From Yersinia aldovae ATCC 35236 (GTDB lineage Bacteria; Pseudomonadota; Gammaproteobacteria; Enterobacterales; Enterobacteriaceae), in NCBI RefSeq assembly GCF_000173735.1, contig NZ_ACCB01000005.1, positions 62,001-126,000 of the forward strand: DNA of 64,000 nt, written 5' to 3'. The position numbers and the translations under genes are program-made. The notes beneath the pieces are model-generated. The model was not told the DNA's origin. It worked only from the letters and a program-made list of their open reading frames with translations, and ran no database searches. Position 1 is the stretch's first letter. Each line of letters opens with the position of its first letter. Shown piece after piece: positions 20,321 to 32,048 of the stretch.

Positions 20321-21721
20321 TTAGAAACTGGCATTTCTCGGTGTACGCGGGAATGGGATCACATCGCGAACGTTTTGAACCCCTGTTACATAGGAGATTA
20401 AACGCTCAAATCCGAGGCCAAAACCTGAATGTGGCACGGTGCCGTAACGACGCAGATCACGATACCACCAATAATCTTCTTTATTGAGGCCCATTTCGGC
20501 CAGACGTGCATCCAATACGTCTAAACGTTCTTCACGTTGTGAACCACCAATGATTTCGCCAATCCCTGGAGCCAAGACATCCATTGCAGCAACGGTTTTG
20601 CCATCTTCATTCATGCGCATATAGAATGCTTTGATATCTTTTGGATAGTTTTTAACCACTACCGGCGCTTTGAAGTGTTTCTCAGCCAGATAACGCTCAT
20701 GTTCAGAAGACAAATCAATGCCCCAGGAAACGTCATTCTCAAATTTCTGGCCTGATGCCTGCAAGATCTCAATGGCGTCAGTGTAATCAACCTGCGCAAA
20801 GTCAGAGGTCACAAAACGTTGTAGACGATCAACGGCATCTTTATCGACGCGTTCAGCAAAGAACTTCATGTCATCAGCACGTTCGTTCAATACCGCCTGG
20901 AAAACGTATTTCAGCATTTTCTCAGCCAGGGCAGCAACATCATCCAATGAAGCAAACGCAACTTCAGGTTCTACCATCCAGAACTCTGCCAAATGACGGC
21001 TGGTATTGGAGTTTTCGGCACGAAAAGTTGGGCCGAAAGTGTAAACTTTAGATAACGCACTGGCGTAGGTTTCACCATTCAACTGGCCGGACACAGTGAG
21101 GAACGCTTCTTTACCGAAGAAATCTTCACTGAAATCGACCGCACCGGTATCAGTACGCGGCAGGTTTTCCAGATCCAATGTTGAGACACGGAACATTTCA
21201 CCCGCGCCTTCAGTATCCGAAGCGGTGATAAGCGGGGTGGAAACCCAGAAATAGCCATTCTCATCAAAGAAACGGTGAATGGCCTGTGCCAGAGTATGGC
21301 GCACACGGGCTACGGCACCAATCAGGTTGGTGCGCGGGCGCAAGTGAGCAACTTCGCGCAAATACTCAATACTGTGGCGCTTCGCGGCCATCGGGTAAGT
21401 ATCTGGATCATCAACCCAGCCAACAACCTTGATGGCGGTTGCCTGAATCTCAAAACTCTGGCCTTCCCCCGGTGAAGCAACCACGGTGCCAGTCACTTCA
21501 ACGGAACAGCCGGTAGTCAGGTGCAGCACTTCATCCTGATAATTCGGCAAACTATTATTCACGACGGCCTGTAACGGGTCAAAGCAGGAACCGTCATAAA
21601 CGGCAACGAAGGAGATACCCGCTTTAGAATCTCTCCGGGTACGCACCCAACCGCGCACGGTGACTTCACTGTCAACCGCAGCACGGCCTTGCAGTACGTC
21701 GACTACAGGCACTACGCTCAT
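20321..21721 (-). CDS. asnS: Asparaginyl-tRNA synthetase
   Basis: Class IIb aminoacyl-tRNA synthetase that charges tRNA-Asn; cytoplasmic. 466 residues, identical in length to E. coli. An N-terminal OB-fold anticodon-binding domain ([18 protein letters not shown]) leads to the catalytic core, with motif 2 ([21 protein letters not shown]) and motif 3 ([10 protein letters not shown]). Neighbours ompF and pncB keep the E. coli order. Confidence 0.98.
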   Translation of the reverse strand: MSVVPVVDVLQGRAAVDSEVTVRGWVRTRRDSKAGISFVAVYDGSCFDPLQAVVNNSLPNYQDEVLHLTTGCSVEVTGTVVASPGEGQSFEIQATAIKVVGWVDDPDTYPMAAKRHSIEYLREVAHLRPRTNLIGAVARVRHTLAQAIHRFFDENGYFWVSTPLITASDTEGAGEMFRVSTLDLENLPRTDTGAVDFSEDFFGKEAFLTVSGQLNGETYASALSKVYTFGPTFRAENSNTSRHLAEFWMVEPEVAFASLDDVAALAEKMLKYVFQAVLNERADDMKFFAERVDKDAVDRLQRFVTSDFAQVDYTDAIEILQASGQKFENDVSWGIDLSSEHERYLAEKHFKAPVVVKNYPKDIKAFYMRMNEDGKTVAAMDVLAPGIGEIIGGSQREERLDVLDARLAEMGLNKEDYWWYRDLRRYGTVPHSGFGLGFERLISYVTGVQNVRDVIPFPRTPRNASF

Positions 21722-21956
21722 AGATTTCTCTCTTTAATAGTAATAGTTAACAGCCCAACAAAATGGGGATATTACTATGTTACTTGTGGCGGTGCAGGAC
21801 ACAAGTAGAAATCACCGGTTCAGTGCAACATTTCCATAAAAATATACGACACAAACAGAGAAATGATTGAATAGTGGAATATAGAAGAGTAAAGCGCGGA
21901 AAAAAGTTCAAATTCGAGAGGGGCCGGGCAAGCACCTGCCGCCCGGCAATAACGTG

Positions 21957-23162
21957 CTAGCTGGCTTTCTTAACTAACGGCAGAGCGAATGCTTCGCGTA
22001 ATTCATCAACAAAAGCCGGATCATGACAAATTGTTTTACCTGGGCTATCTGACAGTTTAGCTACCGGTTTACCATTACATTCAACCAGTTTGATGACGAT
22101 GTTTAATGGCTTAACCCCAGGGATATCACAGGTCAGGCGTGTACCAATACCAAATACCAGCTTGATGCGTTGATAGAAGTGGCGATAGAGCGATAACGCC
22201 TTTTCCAGATCCAGATTATCTGAGAACACTAATGTCTTACTCATTGGGTCAATGCCCAGTTTTTCATAATGGGCGATAGCCTTTTCACCCCATTCAACTG
22301 GATCACCCGAGTCATGGCGTAATCCCTGATAGCGGTCCGCGAATGTTTTATCAAAATCGCGCAGGAATGCATCCATAGTAATACAGTCCGTCAACGCGAC
22401 GCCAAGTTGGTTTGGATATTCATCTAACCAGACTTGTAAGGCGACTCGTTGGCTGTTGGCCAATACTGGGCTAATTTGCTGGTGTGCCTGGAACCATTCA
22501 TGAGCTTGAGTCCCCACGGGATCTAAAGACAATTTCCGTGCTAAATCATAATTACTGGTGCCCACCAGGTAGGGAAATTCATCTTTTAAGTGACTGACAA
22601 TGGCATGTTGTATTTCGCGCGAGAAACGACGACGCGTACCAAAATCCATTAACTTGAAGTGAGTTATGTCAATATCAGCACTGAGCGCTTTAAATTGCTG
22701 AAGCTTGCTACGCAGCTGTGAAACAGCCTGATCAGCAGTGATATGTGCAGAACGGCGACGATGGACGATTTCACTGATTACCGCTAATAGTGGCACTTCC
22801 CACAGGATTGTTTCGCACCATAGCCCAGTAATACGAATATCTAATTCACCGCCATTATCAGATACAGTGACTTGCTCGGGATTAAAACGAAAGGCTCGTA
22901 ACCAATTGAGATAGTCTTGCTGGAAGAACGGTAAGCCTGAGAGGTAAAGAAACTCATCATCGGTCAATGCCAATTGGCTCATCAATGTTATCTGGTGGCG
23001 GATTTCATCGGCATACTTGCCCAATAGCTCATCACCGCGGCAGCGGAACTCAGCGGCAACGGTAATATGGCGATAACGATGAAACACTGCTTGTTGCATA
23101 TGAAGTTTATATGCATCGGTATCTAGCAATGAAGTCAAAATCGGTGAGGCGTTTTGGGTCAT
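21957..23162 (-). CDS. pncB: Nicotinate phosphoribosyltransferase
   Basis: Makes nicotinate mononucleotide from nicotinate, PRPP and ATP in NAD salvage. 401 residues from the ATG at 23162 ([19 protein letters not shown]), matching E. coli; an upstream extension to 23246 runs towards the repeat and is unlikely. Conserved segments include [25 protein letters not shown] and [10 protein letters not shown]. The upstream region carries copy 2 of the intergenic repeat, so its promoter lies within or beyond that element. Confidence 0.96.
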   Translation of the reverse strand: MTQNASPILTSLLDTDAYKLHMQQAVFHRYRHITVAAEFRCRGDELLGKYADEIRHQITLMSQLALTDDEFLYLSGLPFFQQDYLNWLRAFRFNPEQVTVSDNGGELDIRITGLWCETILWEVPLLAVISEIVHRRRSAHITADQAVSQLRSKLQQFKALSADIDITHFKLMDFGTRRRFSREIQHAIVSHLKDEFPYLVGTSNYDLARKLSLDPVGTQAHEWFQAHQQISPVLANSQRVALQVWLDEYPNQLGVALTDCITMDAFLRDFDKTFADRYQGLRHDSGDPVEWGEKAIAHYEKLGIDPMSKTLVFSDNLDLEKALSLYRHFYQRIKLVFGIGTRLTCDIPGVKPLNIVIKLVECNGKPVAKLSDSPGKTICHDPAFVDELREAFALPLVKKAS

Positions 23163-23205
23163 GGCGCTATACAGCATCCTCGTAGGATCACTTTTCACAG
23201 TCGGC

Positions 23206-23396
23206 ATATACTCTTTGTACTTGAAGTCGCAAGGGGTTAGCTGCATTCACTTGCCCGAATCACTTACCTGTTGTCTTTACTTGAATAGGCTCATCGGAAC
23301 GGGTGAGTCTTCTGAGGCTCACCTGCGGGCCAACATCAATGCGGTTCAAATTGGTTCACGGCGGCCTACCTGCAACGCCAAGGACTTTGGGTATAA
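23206..23396. repeat. Intergenic palindromic repeat, copy 2
   Basis: About 190 bases with inverted ends (TATACTCTTTG / CTTTGGGTATA) and the shared blocks CCCGAATCACTTACC, GGCTCATCGG, CTGAGGCTCACC, ATCAATGCGGTTCAAA and GCCTACCTGCAA. It lies in the pncB-pepN gap. The remaining 23397-23941 holds no gene that I can support. Confidence 0.75.
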
Positions 23397-23941
23397 TCTA
23401 AAGTGGCGGAAGTATACCGGTATTGTCCTGTTATTGAAGCCTCATCACACCATAAACTCTAATCACAGGTCTAGGATTAAACGTGCCATTAGTGGTGAAA
23501 AAGGTATTTTGTTAAACGATCAATCCAATTAAGGTCAGTTTTTTAGCTATTTGGATAATCACGGAGAAATAGCATTGTAATTATAGGGTTATTTCTCTGG
23601 ATAGGGTCTCAGCAACTGCCGTGCTCATATTTCAAACAGCGTTGAGCATCTACTGAATTTAGTCTCCTTTATACATCAACCAAAGGTTTCTCCCTTGGAT
23701 GAAATGCAATAAAACAACCGAGGTGCGAAGCGGCTCGAAAAAAAAGTAGCCAATGCTTTATTTGCCGTATTAGCACCGGTTCTCATCTGGGTTTTTTTTA
23801 CAATTGTGATACATTGAAAACCTATCTGAGTCTGGGGCCAATAGGTTTGCAGCAATGCTCTGGTCGCCGTAATACCGGCCTTTAATGACTATTAATACAG
23901 ACCTGATAATCATATTCACTGATGACGTCAAAAGGGTTCTT

Positions 23942-26557
23942 ATGACACAACAGCCGCAAGTCAAATACCGTCACGATTATAAATCGCCGGATTACACCAT
24001 TACCGATATCAGTCTGGACTTCGCACTGGATGCGCAAAAAACGACGGTCACGGCGGTCAGTAAAATAAAACGTCAGGCAACGGACGTCACACCATTGGTT
24101 CTTAATGGTGAAGATCTGACATTAATCAGTGTTAGCGTTGATGGGCAGGCATGGCCACATTATCACCAACAAGACAACGCGCTGGTTATTGAACAATTAC
24201 CGGCAAATTTCACACTGACAATTGTCAATGACATTCACCCTGCGACCAACAGTGCGCTGGAAGGGCTATATCTGTCAGGTGAGGCACTGTGTACTCAGTG
24301 TGAAGCTGAAGGTTTCCGTCACATTACTTATTATCTAGATCGTCCTGACGTGCTTGCTCGCTTTACTACTCGTATCGTTGCCAATAAGACGCGCTATCCT
24401 TATCTGCTTTCCAACGGTAACCGTGTCGGGCAGGGGGAACTGGACGATGGCCGGCACTGGGTGAAATGGGAAGATCCATTCCCGAAACCTTGTTACCTGT
24501 TTGCCTTGGTTGCTGGCGATTTTGATGTTTTGCGCGATAAATTCATTACCCGCTCAGGGCGTGAAGTCGCGCTGGAACTGTTTGTTGACCGCGGTAATCT
24601 TGATCGCGCCGATTGGGCAATGACCTCGCTGAAAAATTCCATGAAATGGGATGAAACCCGCTTTGACCTGGAATATGACCTCGACATTTATATGATTGTC
24701 GCGGTTGATTTCTTCAATATGGGCGCGATGGAAAATAAAGGGTTGAATGTTTTCAACTCAAAATATGTTTTAGCCAAGGCAGAAACGGCTACCGATAAAG
24801 ATTATCTGAATATCGAAGCCGTTATTGGTCATGAATATTTTCATAACTGGACCGGCAACCGGGTTACCTGCCGTGATTGGTTCCAACTTAGCCTTAAAGA
24901 GGGGCTGACGGTATTTCGTGATCAAGAGTTCAGTTCTGACTTAGGCTCACGTCCGGTTAATCGAATTGAGAATGTGCGGGTGATGCGTGCGGCACAGTTT
25001 GCAGAGGATGCCAGCCCGATGGCTCACGCGATTCGCCCAGATAAAGTCATCGAGATGAATAACTTTTATACCTTAACGGTGTATGAGAAGGGGTCAGAAG
25101 TTATTCGCATGATGCATACTTTATTAGGTGAGCAGCAGTTCCAGGCCGGTATGCAGCTCTATTTTGAGCGTCATGATGGCAGTGCGGCCACCTGCGATGA
25201 TTTTGTTCAGGCGATGGAAGATGCATCTAACGTCGATCTCTCTTTATTCCGCCGTTGGTACAGCCAGTCAGGTACACCAATATTGACCGTGCGTGATGAT
25301 TATGATGCAGAGAAACAGCAATATCATTTACATGTTAGTCAGAAAACGTTGCCAACAGCAGATCAGCCCGAAAAACTGCCATTGCACATTCCGTTAGATA
25401 TTGAACTGTATGACAGCCAAGGTAATGTCATCCCGCTGCAAAAAAATGGCTTGCCGGTTCATCATGTATTGAATGTCACGGAAGCTGAACAAACGTTTAC
25501 TTTCGATAATGTTGAACATACACCGATCCCTTCTTTATTGCGTGAGTTCTCCGCTCCGGTAAAACTGGATTATAGCTACAGTGATCAGCAACTTACGTTC
25601 CTGATGCAACATGCGCGCAATGAATTCTCTCGCTGGGATGCGGCGCAAAGCTTGCTGGCAATCTACATCAAATTGAATGTTGCTAAATATCAGCAGAAAC
25701 AGCCATTGAGTCTACCTGCCCATGTGGCAGATGCTTTCCGCGCAATATTGCTCGATGAGAGCATTGACCCAGCATTAGCAGCACAAATCCTGACTCTGCC
25801 GTCTGAAAATGAAATAGCTGAGTTGTTTACTACTATTGATCCACAAGCTATCAGCGCTGTACATGAAGCGATCACTCGCTGCCTGGCGCATGAATTATCT
25901 GACGAGCTATTAGCAGTGTATGTTGCAAATATGACACCGGTTTACCGCATCGAACATGCTGATATTGCCAAGCGTGCATTACGTAATACGTGCTTGAATT
26001 ATCTGGCTTTTGGCGATGAGGAGTTTGCCAATAAACTGGTTTCCTCGCAATATCATCAGGCTGATAATATGACGGACTCGTTGGCGGCATTGGCAGCCGC
26101 GGTTGGCGCACAGCTACCTTGTCGGGATGAGTTACTGGTAGCCTTTGATGTGCGCTGGAACCATGATGGGTTGGTGATGGATAAATGGTTTGCTCTGCAA
26201 GCAACCAGCCCGGCGGCCGATGTGTTGACACAAGTACGTGCTTTGCTAAAACACCCGGCGTTCAGCCTGAGCAACCCGAATCGTACCCGTTCGTTGATTG
26301 GCAGTTTTGCATCCGGTAATCCGGCGGCATTCCATGCCAGCGATGGCAGCGGTTATCAATTCCTGGTAGAAATTCTCAGTGATCTAAATACCCGTAATCC
26401 GCAAGTGGCGGCTCGGTTGATTGAGCCGTTAGTCCGCTTAAAACGCTATGATAAAGCACGTCAGGCGCTGATGCGTAACGCACTTGAGCAATTGAAAACG
26501 CTGGATAACTTATCCGGTGATTTGTACGAGAAGATAACCAAAGCATTGGCAGCATAG
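23942..26557 (+). CDS. pepN: Aminopeptidase N
   Basis: M1-family zinc aminopeptidase, the main broad-specificity aminopeptidase of the enterobacterial cytosol. 871 residues from the ATG at 23942 (AGGG upstream), matching E. coli (about 870); the 19-residue extension upstream is not conserved. The exopeptidase motif GAMEN and the zinc motif HEYFHNWTGN...KEGLTVFRDQEF are intact. It lies between pncB and pyrD. E. coli has the ssu operon between pepN and pyrD, and it is absent here. Confidence 0.98.
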   Translation: MTQQPQVKYRHDYKSPDYTITDISLDFALDAQKTTVTAVSKIKRQATDVTPLVLNGEDLTLISVSVDGQAWPHYHQQDNALVIEQLPANFTLTIVNDIHPATNSALEGLYLSGEALCTQCEAEGFRHITYYLDRPDVLARFTTRIVANKTRYPYLLSNGNRVGQGELDDGRHWVKWEDPFPKPCYLFALVAGDFDVLRDKFITRSGREVALELFVDRGNLDRADWAMTSLKNSMKWDETRFDLEYDLDIYMIVAVDFFNMGAMENKGLNVFNSKYVLAKAETATDKDYLNIEAVIGHEYFHNWTGNRVTCRDWFQLSLKEGLTVFRDQEFSSDLGSRPVNRIENVRVMRAAQFAEDASPMAHAIRPDKVIEMNNFYTLTVYEKGSEVIRMMHTLLGEQQFQAGMQLYFERHDGSAATCDDFVQAMEDASNVDLSLFRRWYSQSGTPILTVRDDYDAEKQQYHLHVSQKTLPTADQPEKLPLHIPLDIELYDSQGNVIPLQKNGLPVHHVLNVTEAEQTFTFDNVEHTPIPSLLREFSAPVKLDYSYSDQQLTFLMQHARNEFSRWDAAQSLLAIYIKLNVAKYQQKQPLSLPAHVADAFRAILLDESIDPALAAQILTLPSENEIAELFTTIDPQAISAVHEAITRCLAHELSDELLAVYVANMTPVYRIEHADIAKRALRNTCLNYLAFGDEEFANKLVSSQYHQADNMTDSLAALAAAVGAQLPCRDELLVAFDVRWNHDGLVMDKWFALQATSPAADVLTQVRALLKHPAFSLSNPNRTRSLIGSFASGNPAAFHASDGSGYQFLVEILSDLNTRNPQVAARLIEPLVRLKRYDKARQALMRNALEQLKTLDNLSGDLYEKITKALAA

Positions 26558-26714
26558 TGGTGCAATCAGCCAATAGCGTCGACGGCTAACCTTATCATCA
26601 CAACTGAGAGGGCAGAGATGCCCTCTGTATGACTTTCATCTATTCTCGCCTGCAATTTATCAACACTTTGTTATCAATATGGTTAATTGGATGATTCTTT
26701 GCGTGGCTTTACTT

Positions 26715-26730
26715 AGCAATCGTTTACTTT
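26715..26730. promoter_or_regulatory. Possible PurR site upstream of pyrD
   Basis: Read on the minus strand, AAAGTAAACGATTGCT matches 11 of 16 positions of the PurR consensus ACGCAAACGTTTGCGT, about 65 bases before pyrD. PurR control of pyrD is known in E. coli. Confidence 0.35.
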
Positions 26731-26792
26731 CCTGATAGATGAATTTACCATTCCCGCGTCTATCCATACTTGAACGCCGGTCAGGAGATCAC

Positions 26793-27803
26793 ATGTTCTA
26801 TCCTCTCGTCAAAAAAACACTATTTCAGCTTGATCCGGAACGCGCCCATGAGTTTACTTTTCGTCAGTTAAAACGTGTTACCGGCACTCCTCTTGAGTTT
26901 TTGGTTCGCCAGTCTGTGCCAACTAAAACGGTTAATTGCATGGGGTTGTCATTTAAAAATCCAGTGGGATTAGCTGCAGGTCTGGATAAAGATGGCGAGT
27001 GTATTGATGCGTTGGGGGCAATGGGATTTGGTTTTATCGAAGTGGGGACCGTGACACCGCGGCCTCAGTCAGGAAATGATAAGCCGAGATTGTTCAGGAT
27101 CGTTGAAGCAGAAGGTTTGATCAACCGTATGGGGTTCAATAATCACGGTGTTGATAACTTAATCGAAAATGTCAAAAAATCCCATTTTGGCGGTATTTTA
27201 GGTATTAATATCGGTAAGAATAAAGATACACCGGTAGAACAAGGCAAAGACGATTACTTGATTTGTATGGATAAAATATATCCTTATGCCGGATATATCG
27301 CGATTAATATATCTTCACCCAATACACCAGGATTACGCTCTTTACAGTACGGTGAGGCATTGGATGATTTATTAGCCGCAATTAAAAATAAACAAACTGA
27401 ACTACATCAACGGCACCATAAGTATGTTCCAGTGGCGGTAAAGATCGCGCCAGATCTTACTGAAGAGGAATTGATCGAAATAGCTGATAGTTTAGTTCGT
27501 CATAATATTGACGGTGTTATTGCTACAAATACAACTTTAGATCGTTCTCTGATCCAGGGTTTAAATTACTGTGAACAAGCCGGTGGTTTAAGTGGCCGCC
27601 CAGTTCAATTACGCAGCACTGAAGTTATTCGTCGTTTATCGCAAGAGCTACAAGGGCGTTTGCCTATTATCGGTGTCGGCGGAATTGACTCTGTTATTGC
27701 TGCCAGAGAAAAAATGGTTGCGGGTGCTAGCTTGATTCAGATTTATTCCGGATTTATCTTCCGTGGGCCTGGTTTGATTAAGAATATCGTTACTCATATC
27801 TAA
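26793..27803 (+). CDS. pyrD: Dihydroorotate dehydrogenase (quinone), class 2
   Basis: Membrane-associated FMN enzyme that oxidises dihydroorotate to orotate in pyrimidine synthesis and passes electrons to quinone. 336 residues from the ATG at 26793 ([24 protein letters not shown] upstream), as in E. coli. The N-terminal amphipathic helices bind the membrane. [14 protein letters not shown] carries the class 2 catalytic Ser, and IIGVGGI binds the FMN phosphate. The frame upstream to 26739 is unlikely to be translated. Confidence 0.97.
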   Translation: MFYPLVKKTLFQLDPERAHEFTFRQLKRVTGTPLEFLVRQSVPTKTVNCMGLSFKNPVGLAAGLDKDGECIDALGAMGFGFIEVGTVTPRPQSGNDKPRLFRIVEAEGLINRMGFNNHGVDNLIENVKKSHFGGILGINIGKNKDTPVEQGKDDYLICMDKIYPYAGYIAINISSPNTPGLRSLQYGEALDDLLAAIKNKQTELHQRHHKYVPVAVKIAPDLTEEELIEIADSLVRHNIDGVIATNTTLDRSLIQGLNYCEQAGGLSGRPVQLRSTEVIRRLSQELQGRLPIIGVGGIDSVIAAREKMVAGASLIQIYSGFIFRGPGLIKNIVTHI

Positions 27804-27977
27804 TTATTTATCCTCATTACCTGCCGGGGGGTTTATTTATTCCTCCGGCTCGTCTATATTTTACTCCGATAGAATAAATATACAGCGAAAGCCTTATATG
27901 AATTTAATCCCACTCGATGGGGGGAAAGCTCAGTTATTGAGCCAATGATGTTAGCAGTTTGGCGAGAAGGAAAACAT

Positions 27978-28529
27978 ATGCGAATTAAACCAGACGATAA
28001 ATGGCGTTGGTATTTTGATACCGATCATGACCGGCTTATGCTGGATTTAGCTAATGGTATGATATTTCGCTCGCGCTTCCCGTCTAAAATGCTGACACCC
28101 GATGCTTTCGATGAATCTGCGTTTTGTGTTGATGATGCTGCTCTTTATTTTGATTTTGAAGATCAATGTCGCCAAATTAAGCTCAGCCATGAACAGCGTT
28201 CAGAATTAGTATTAAATGCACTGGTTGCATTTCGTTTTCTGAAACCTTTGATGCCCAAAAGTTGGTATTTTGCACAACAGCCTAGAACGCTGATGCCAAA
28301 AAATGGCGAACTGGCGTTAGTAAACGTATTGGATAGTGGTGAAGATGTGCGTTTGTTAGTGGTTGAGTCAGGTGACTGTGCAAGTTTGTGTTTATTAGCA
28401 CAATCGCAAGTGGTATTAGCTGGGCGTCAGATGGTATTAGGTGATGCGATAAAGATAATGAATGACCGTTTATTGCCGCATATTATCGAAGAAGTTTACA
28501 CCACGCCGGCCTATGACCGGGCGGTATAA
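27978..28529 (+). CDS. zapC: Cell division protein ZapC
   Basis: 183 residues; stabilises FtsZ polymer bundles at midcell in E. coli. The start [14 protein letters not shown] is the family N-terminus, with GAAGGAAAA upstream. The conserved [13 protein letters not shown] and [13 protein letters not shown] segments are present. It lies in the E. coli order pyrD-zapC-ycbX. A copy of the intergenic repeat starts at the stop codon. Confidence 0.94.
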   Translation: MRIKPDDKWRWYFDTDHDRLMLDLANGMIFRSRFPSKMLTPDAFDESAFCVDDAALYFDFEDQCRQIKLSHEQRSELVLNALVAFRFLKPLMPKSWYFAQQPRTLMPKNGELALVNVLDSGEDVRLLVVESGDCASLCLLAQSQVVLAGRQMVLGDAIKIMNDRLLPHIIEEVYTTPAYDRAV

Positions 28530-28690
28530 TACCCTCATCGTTCAAACTAAAGGTGTGTTAGCTGCTCTCATTCCCCGGCCATCCACAGCGTGTCTGTGAG
28601 GCTGCTGACAGTCGCGTTCATATCAATTCCCAACCGACTTATCTCTCTTAGTTACCACCCTCCTGTATCTTGAACTCTATTGGGTAATAT
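28528..28690. repeat. Intergenic palindromic repeat, copy 3
   Basis: About 160 bases from the zapC stop codon to CTATTGGGTAATATA. It shares CATCGTTCAAACTAAAGGTG, TCTGTGAGGCTGCTGACAG, GCGTTCATATCAATTCC and CCTGTATCTTGAACTCTATTGG with copy 1, but has lost the CCCGAATCACTTAC block. Confidence 0.65.
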
Positions 28691-28710
28691 ATCGGTGGCA
28701 ATCTATTCGT

Positions 28711-29823
28711 TCATTTACCACTGAGCGTAATATCCCCTTTAGGAATACAGCTACAACAAAGAATGGTTCCATCAGCGCCAACTGCATTTTTCTTTAACGG
28801 TGCCACCTCACCATTGAGCAATGTAATTCTGCAACTACCACATATCCCGGCGCGGCATGAATATGGTATGCGAATATTTTGCTGTTCCAATTGTTCCAGC
28901 AAAACCTGCTGATTATTGCCATTAAAGCGGATGCCATTATATTCAATAGATACGGTTTTGGATTGATCTTGTGGCGCGACGAGGGTTTCAGTGACCACAC
29001 CGGCACTGTATGGCCGTGGTGGTTTAGTTGACAATATTTCTACTTCATCACCGACTCGAATAATACCGCTGTTTCTGGCCACCATATTTTGACCAAAATC
29101 GATATCCCCGTTTTCCGCAGTTCGGAATGTCTGTAACGTTTGCAAAGGTTCGCCGGTTGGATGCTTGCGACCACGCTCAACGCTGACGGTGGTTAATACA
29201 CAGCGGCTGCATGGTTTGACCAAATCAAAGGTAATATCACCCACTCGGATAACCTGCCAACCATCTTCTGCAAACGCACTGGCACCGGTGACCACCAAAT
29301 TAGGACGAAACTGTTCCAGTTTAATACTGCCGGGGCAGCGTTGTTGCAATTCTTTAAATGAGGCTTCGTTAATCAACAGATAAGGGAAACCATCCGCAAA
29401 TGACAGAGGAATTTCCGGCATGGGTTTTACCCGGCGGGTTAATTCAGGCCCCAGCCAGCGCAATTGCACTTCACGCTGAAAATAGCCACTGAGCCAGTTG
29501 TTAATAGCAGCGGGGGCAATGAGCGCGGTAAAATGATTCCCCCAGACTTCGGTCGGTTCTGCATTGGCTAAAAAATCATTAAAGCGGATACTGGCACTTT
29601 CGCCATCGGGGGCGGTGAGATATAAACCGTCGGCCATCAAGGCTGGGGTGAACATCACCATCTTGGGATTTTGCCGCGCAGTAATAAAAGTGCCATCCAG
29701 TTCGGTAATCATAAATACGCGGTCAAAGGCTAACCCACTGCTGCTGACTTGAGCATGAGAAAGCTGCAAACCGCGCATGGATTTCACTGGATGAACGTAA
29801 AGTCGGGAGAGAGTAATCACCAT
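28711..29823 (-). CDS. ycbX: MOSC and 2Fe-2S domain protein YcbX
   Basis: 370 residues. N-terminal MOSC beta-barrel ([18 protein letters not shown]), MOSC domain with the putative molybdenum-ligand Cys in [11 protein letters not shown], and a C-terminal plant-type ferredoxin domain with Cys in [10 protein letters not shown]...CCSCIP. In E. coli YcbX is a molybdoenzyme that detoxifies N-hydroxylated bases such as 6-hydroxylaminopurine, using CysJ as electron donor. It is divergent from rlmL. Confidence 0.94.
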   Translation of the reverse strand: MVITLSRLYVHPVKSMRGLQLSHAQVSSSGLAFDRVFMITELDGTFITARQNPKMVMFTPALMADGLYLTAPDGESASIRFNDFLANAEPTEVWGNHFTALIAPAAINNWLSGYFQREVQLRWLGPELTRRVKPMPEIPLSFADGFPYLLINEASFKELQQRCPGSIKLEQFRPNLVVTGASAFAEDGWQVIRVGDITFDLVKPCSRCVLTTVSVERGRKHPTGEPLQTLQTFRTAENGDIDFGQNMVARNSGIIRVGDEVEILSTKPPRPYSAGVVTETLVAPQDQSKTVSIEYNGIRFNGNNQQVLLEQLEQQNIRIPYSCRAGICGSCRITLLNGEVAPLKKNAVGADGTILCCSCIPKGDITLSGK

Positions 29824-29922
29824 TGCCTCCGTGCGAGTATTAAATAAGAAGGAGCAACTTTATGACAAGCCGCTGGGATTAGCTATAATGCGCAACAAAT
29901 TTCTTTTTGGTGATAGTGCGAT

Positions 29923-32043
29923 ATGAACTCTCTGTTTGCCAGCACGGCGCGTGGACTGGAAGAACTGTTAAAAAGCGAGCTTGAAGCGCTGGGCGCTCAC
30001 GACTGTAAAATAGTACAGGGTGGGGTACATTTTCAGGGCGACGATCGACTCATGTACCAAAGCCTGCTGTGGAGCCGCCTGGCTTCGCGCATCCTGTTAC
30101 CGCTTAATGAATTTAAAGTTTACAGTGATTTGGACTTGTACCTTGGGGTGCAGGCGATCGATTGGCCGTCGATTTTTGGCTTGGATAAAACCTTTGCCGT
30201 ACACTTTAGCGGCGTAAATGACGAGATCCGCAATAGTCAGTACGGCGCATTGAAAGTAAAAGATGCCATTGTCGATAGCTTTACCCGTAAGCTCGATCAG
30301 CGCCCGACAGTTGCCAAGCAGCAACCAGATATCCGGGTGAATGTGTTCCTGCAACGGGATATGGCCAGTGTCGCGCTGGATCTCAGCGGTGAAGGTTTGC
30401 ATCAGCGCGGTTACCGTGACCTGACCGGTCAGGCCCCGTTGAAAGAGAATCTGGCGGCCGCTATTATTCAGCGTTCTGGTTGGCAGTCAGGCACGCCGAT
30501 GGTCGATCCGATGTGTGGCTCGGGTACCTTGCTAATTGAAGCTGCCATGATAGCGTCTGATCGCGCACCGGGTCTGCATCGGTCGCATTGGGGTTTTACC
30601 GCCTGGAGCGCTTTTAACGAAGCGCTATGGCGTGAACTGACCACCGAAGCGCAAGTCCGTGCCCGCAATGGTTTGCAGGAAACCACCTCCCGCTTCTTCG
30701 GTTCAGATATTGACCGGCGAGTGATTGAAATGGCGCGCGCCAACGCCCGCCGCGCAGGGGTATCAGAACTGATTACCTTTAACGCGAACGATGTCAGCAA
30801 GTTGGTGAATCCATTACCTGAAGGGCCGGTGGGGACGGTTATCAGTAACCCGCCTTACGGTGAGCGGTTGGAAAGTGAACCGGCACTGATTGCATTACAT
30901 AATATGTTGGGCCGTATTATGAAGTCTGCATTTGGCGGCTGGCGTTTATCGCTGTTCAGTGCTTCTCCTGAACTGTTGAGCTGCCTGCAATTACGTGCTG
31001 ATCGTGAATTCAAAGCGAAAAATGGCCCACTCGACTGTGTGCAGAAAAACTACCAATTAGCGGCAAATCCACAAGGCGCTGCGGGTGTTCAGGTGGCGGA
31101 GGATTACGCTAACCGTCTACGCAAGAATGTGAAAAAACTGGATAAATGGGCCAAGCAACAGGGTATCGAATGCTACCGTTTGTATGATGCTGATTTACCC
31201 GATTATAACGTTGCTGTCGATCGTTACGGCAGCAAAGTGGTGGTGCAGGAATATGCGCCGCCTAAAACGATCGATGCGCAAAAAGCACGCCAGCGCTTGT
31301 TTGATGTGATTAATGCTACCTTGGCGGTGTTGAATTTACCGTCCAATCAGTTGGTATTGAAAACCCGCGAACGCCAGAAGGGCAAGAATCAATACGAGAA
31401 ACTGGCGCAGAAAGGCGAGTTCCTGCTGGTGAGTGAATATAACGCCAAGCTATGGGTTAACCTGACCGATTATCTCGATACCGGTCTGTTCCTTGACCAT
31501 CGTATCGCCCGCCAGATGCTGGGCAAGATGAGTCAGGGTAAAGACTTCCTTAACTTGTTCGCTTATACCGGTACAGCAAGCGTTCATGCGGGGCTGGGGG
31601 GCGCGCGCAGTACCACGACGGTTGATATGTCGCGTACCTATCTGGAGTGGGCCGAGAAGAATTTGCGGGCGAATGGCTTAACCGGCCAGCAGCACCGCTT
31701 GATTCAAGCCGATTGCCTCTCCTGGCTCAGTAATACCGATGAGCAATTTGATGTGATCTTCATTGATCCACCGACATTCTCTAACTCCAAGCGCATGGAG
31801 ACCACCTTTGATGTTCAGCGCGATCATTTAGTGCTGATGAAAGAACTTAAACGGTTACTGCGCCGTAAGGGAACAATCATGTTCTCAAACAATAAGCGCG
31901 GTTTCCAGATGGATTTGGACGGAATAAAGGCGTTGGGGCTGGAAGCGCAAGAGATAACAGCTCAGACACAATCAGAAGACTTTGCCCGTAATCGTCAAAT
32001 CCACAACTGCTGGCTGGTGACTCACCGCCACGAGGAAAAGTAG
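29923..32043 (+). CDS. rlmL: 23S rRNA dual methyltransferase RlmKL
   Basis: 706-residue fusion. The N-terminal THUMP and RlmL half makes m2G2445 (NPPYGE motif near residue 310), and the C-terminal RlmK half makes m7G2069 ([14 protein letters not shown] and [11 protein letters not shown] motifs). The length matches E. coli (about 702). It starts about 100 bases from the divergent ycbX and is followed five bases later by uup, with which it is probably cotranscribed. Confidence 0.97.
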   Translation: MNSLFASTARGLEELLKSELEALGAHDCKIVQGGVHFQGDDRLMYQSLLWSRLASRILLPLNEFKVYSDLDLYLGVQAIDWPSIFGLDKTFAVHFSGVNDEIRNSQYGALKVKDAIVDSFTRKLDQRPTVAKQQPDIRVNVFLQRDMASVALDLSGEGLHQRGYRDLTGQAPLKENLAAAIIQRSGWQSGTPMVDPMCGSGTLLIEAAMIASDRAPGLHRSHWGFTAWSAFNEALWRELTTEAQVRARNGLQETTSRFFGSDIDRRVIEMARANARRAGVSELITFNANDVSKLVNPLPEGPVGTVISNPPYGERLESEPALIALHNMLGRIMKSAFGGWRLSLFSASPELLSCLQLRADREFKAKNGPLDCVQKNYQLAANPQGAAGVQVAEDYANRLRKNVKKLDKWAKQQGIECYRLYDADLPDYNVAVDRYGSKVVVQEYAPPKTIDAQKARQRLFDVINATLAVLNLPSNQLVLKTRERQKGKNQYEKLAQKGEFLLVSEYNAKLWVNLTDYLDTGLFLDHRIARQMLGKMSQGKDFLNLFAYTGTASVHAGLGGARSTTTVDMSRTYLEWAEKNLRANGLTGQQHRLIQADCLSWLSNTDEQFDVIFIDPPTFSNSKRMETTFDVQRDHLVLMKELKRLLRRKGTIMFSNNKRGFQMDLDGIKALGLEAQEITAQTQSEDFARNRQIHNCWLVTHRHEEK

Positions 32044-32048
32044 AAACT

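Noticed and set aside
23161-23532. 123-residue plus-strand frame upstream of pncB
   Set aside because: Runs through the intergenic repeat and antisense to the pncB start; no family features.
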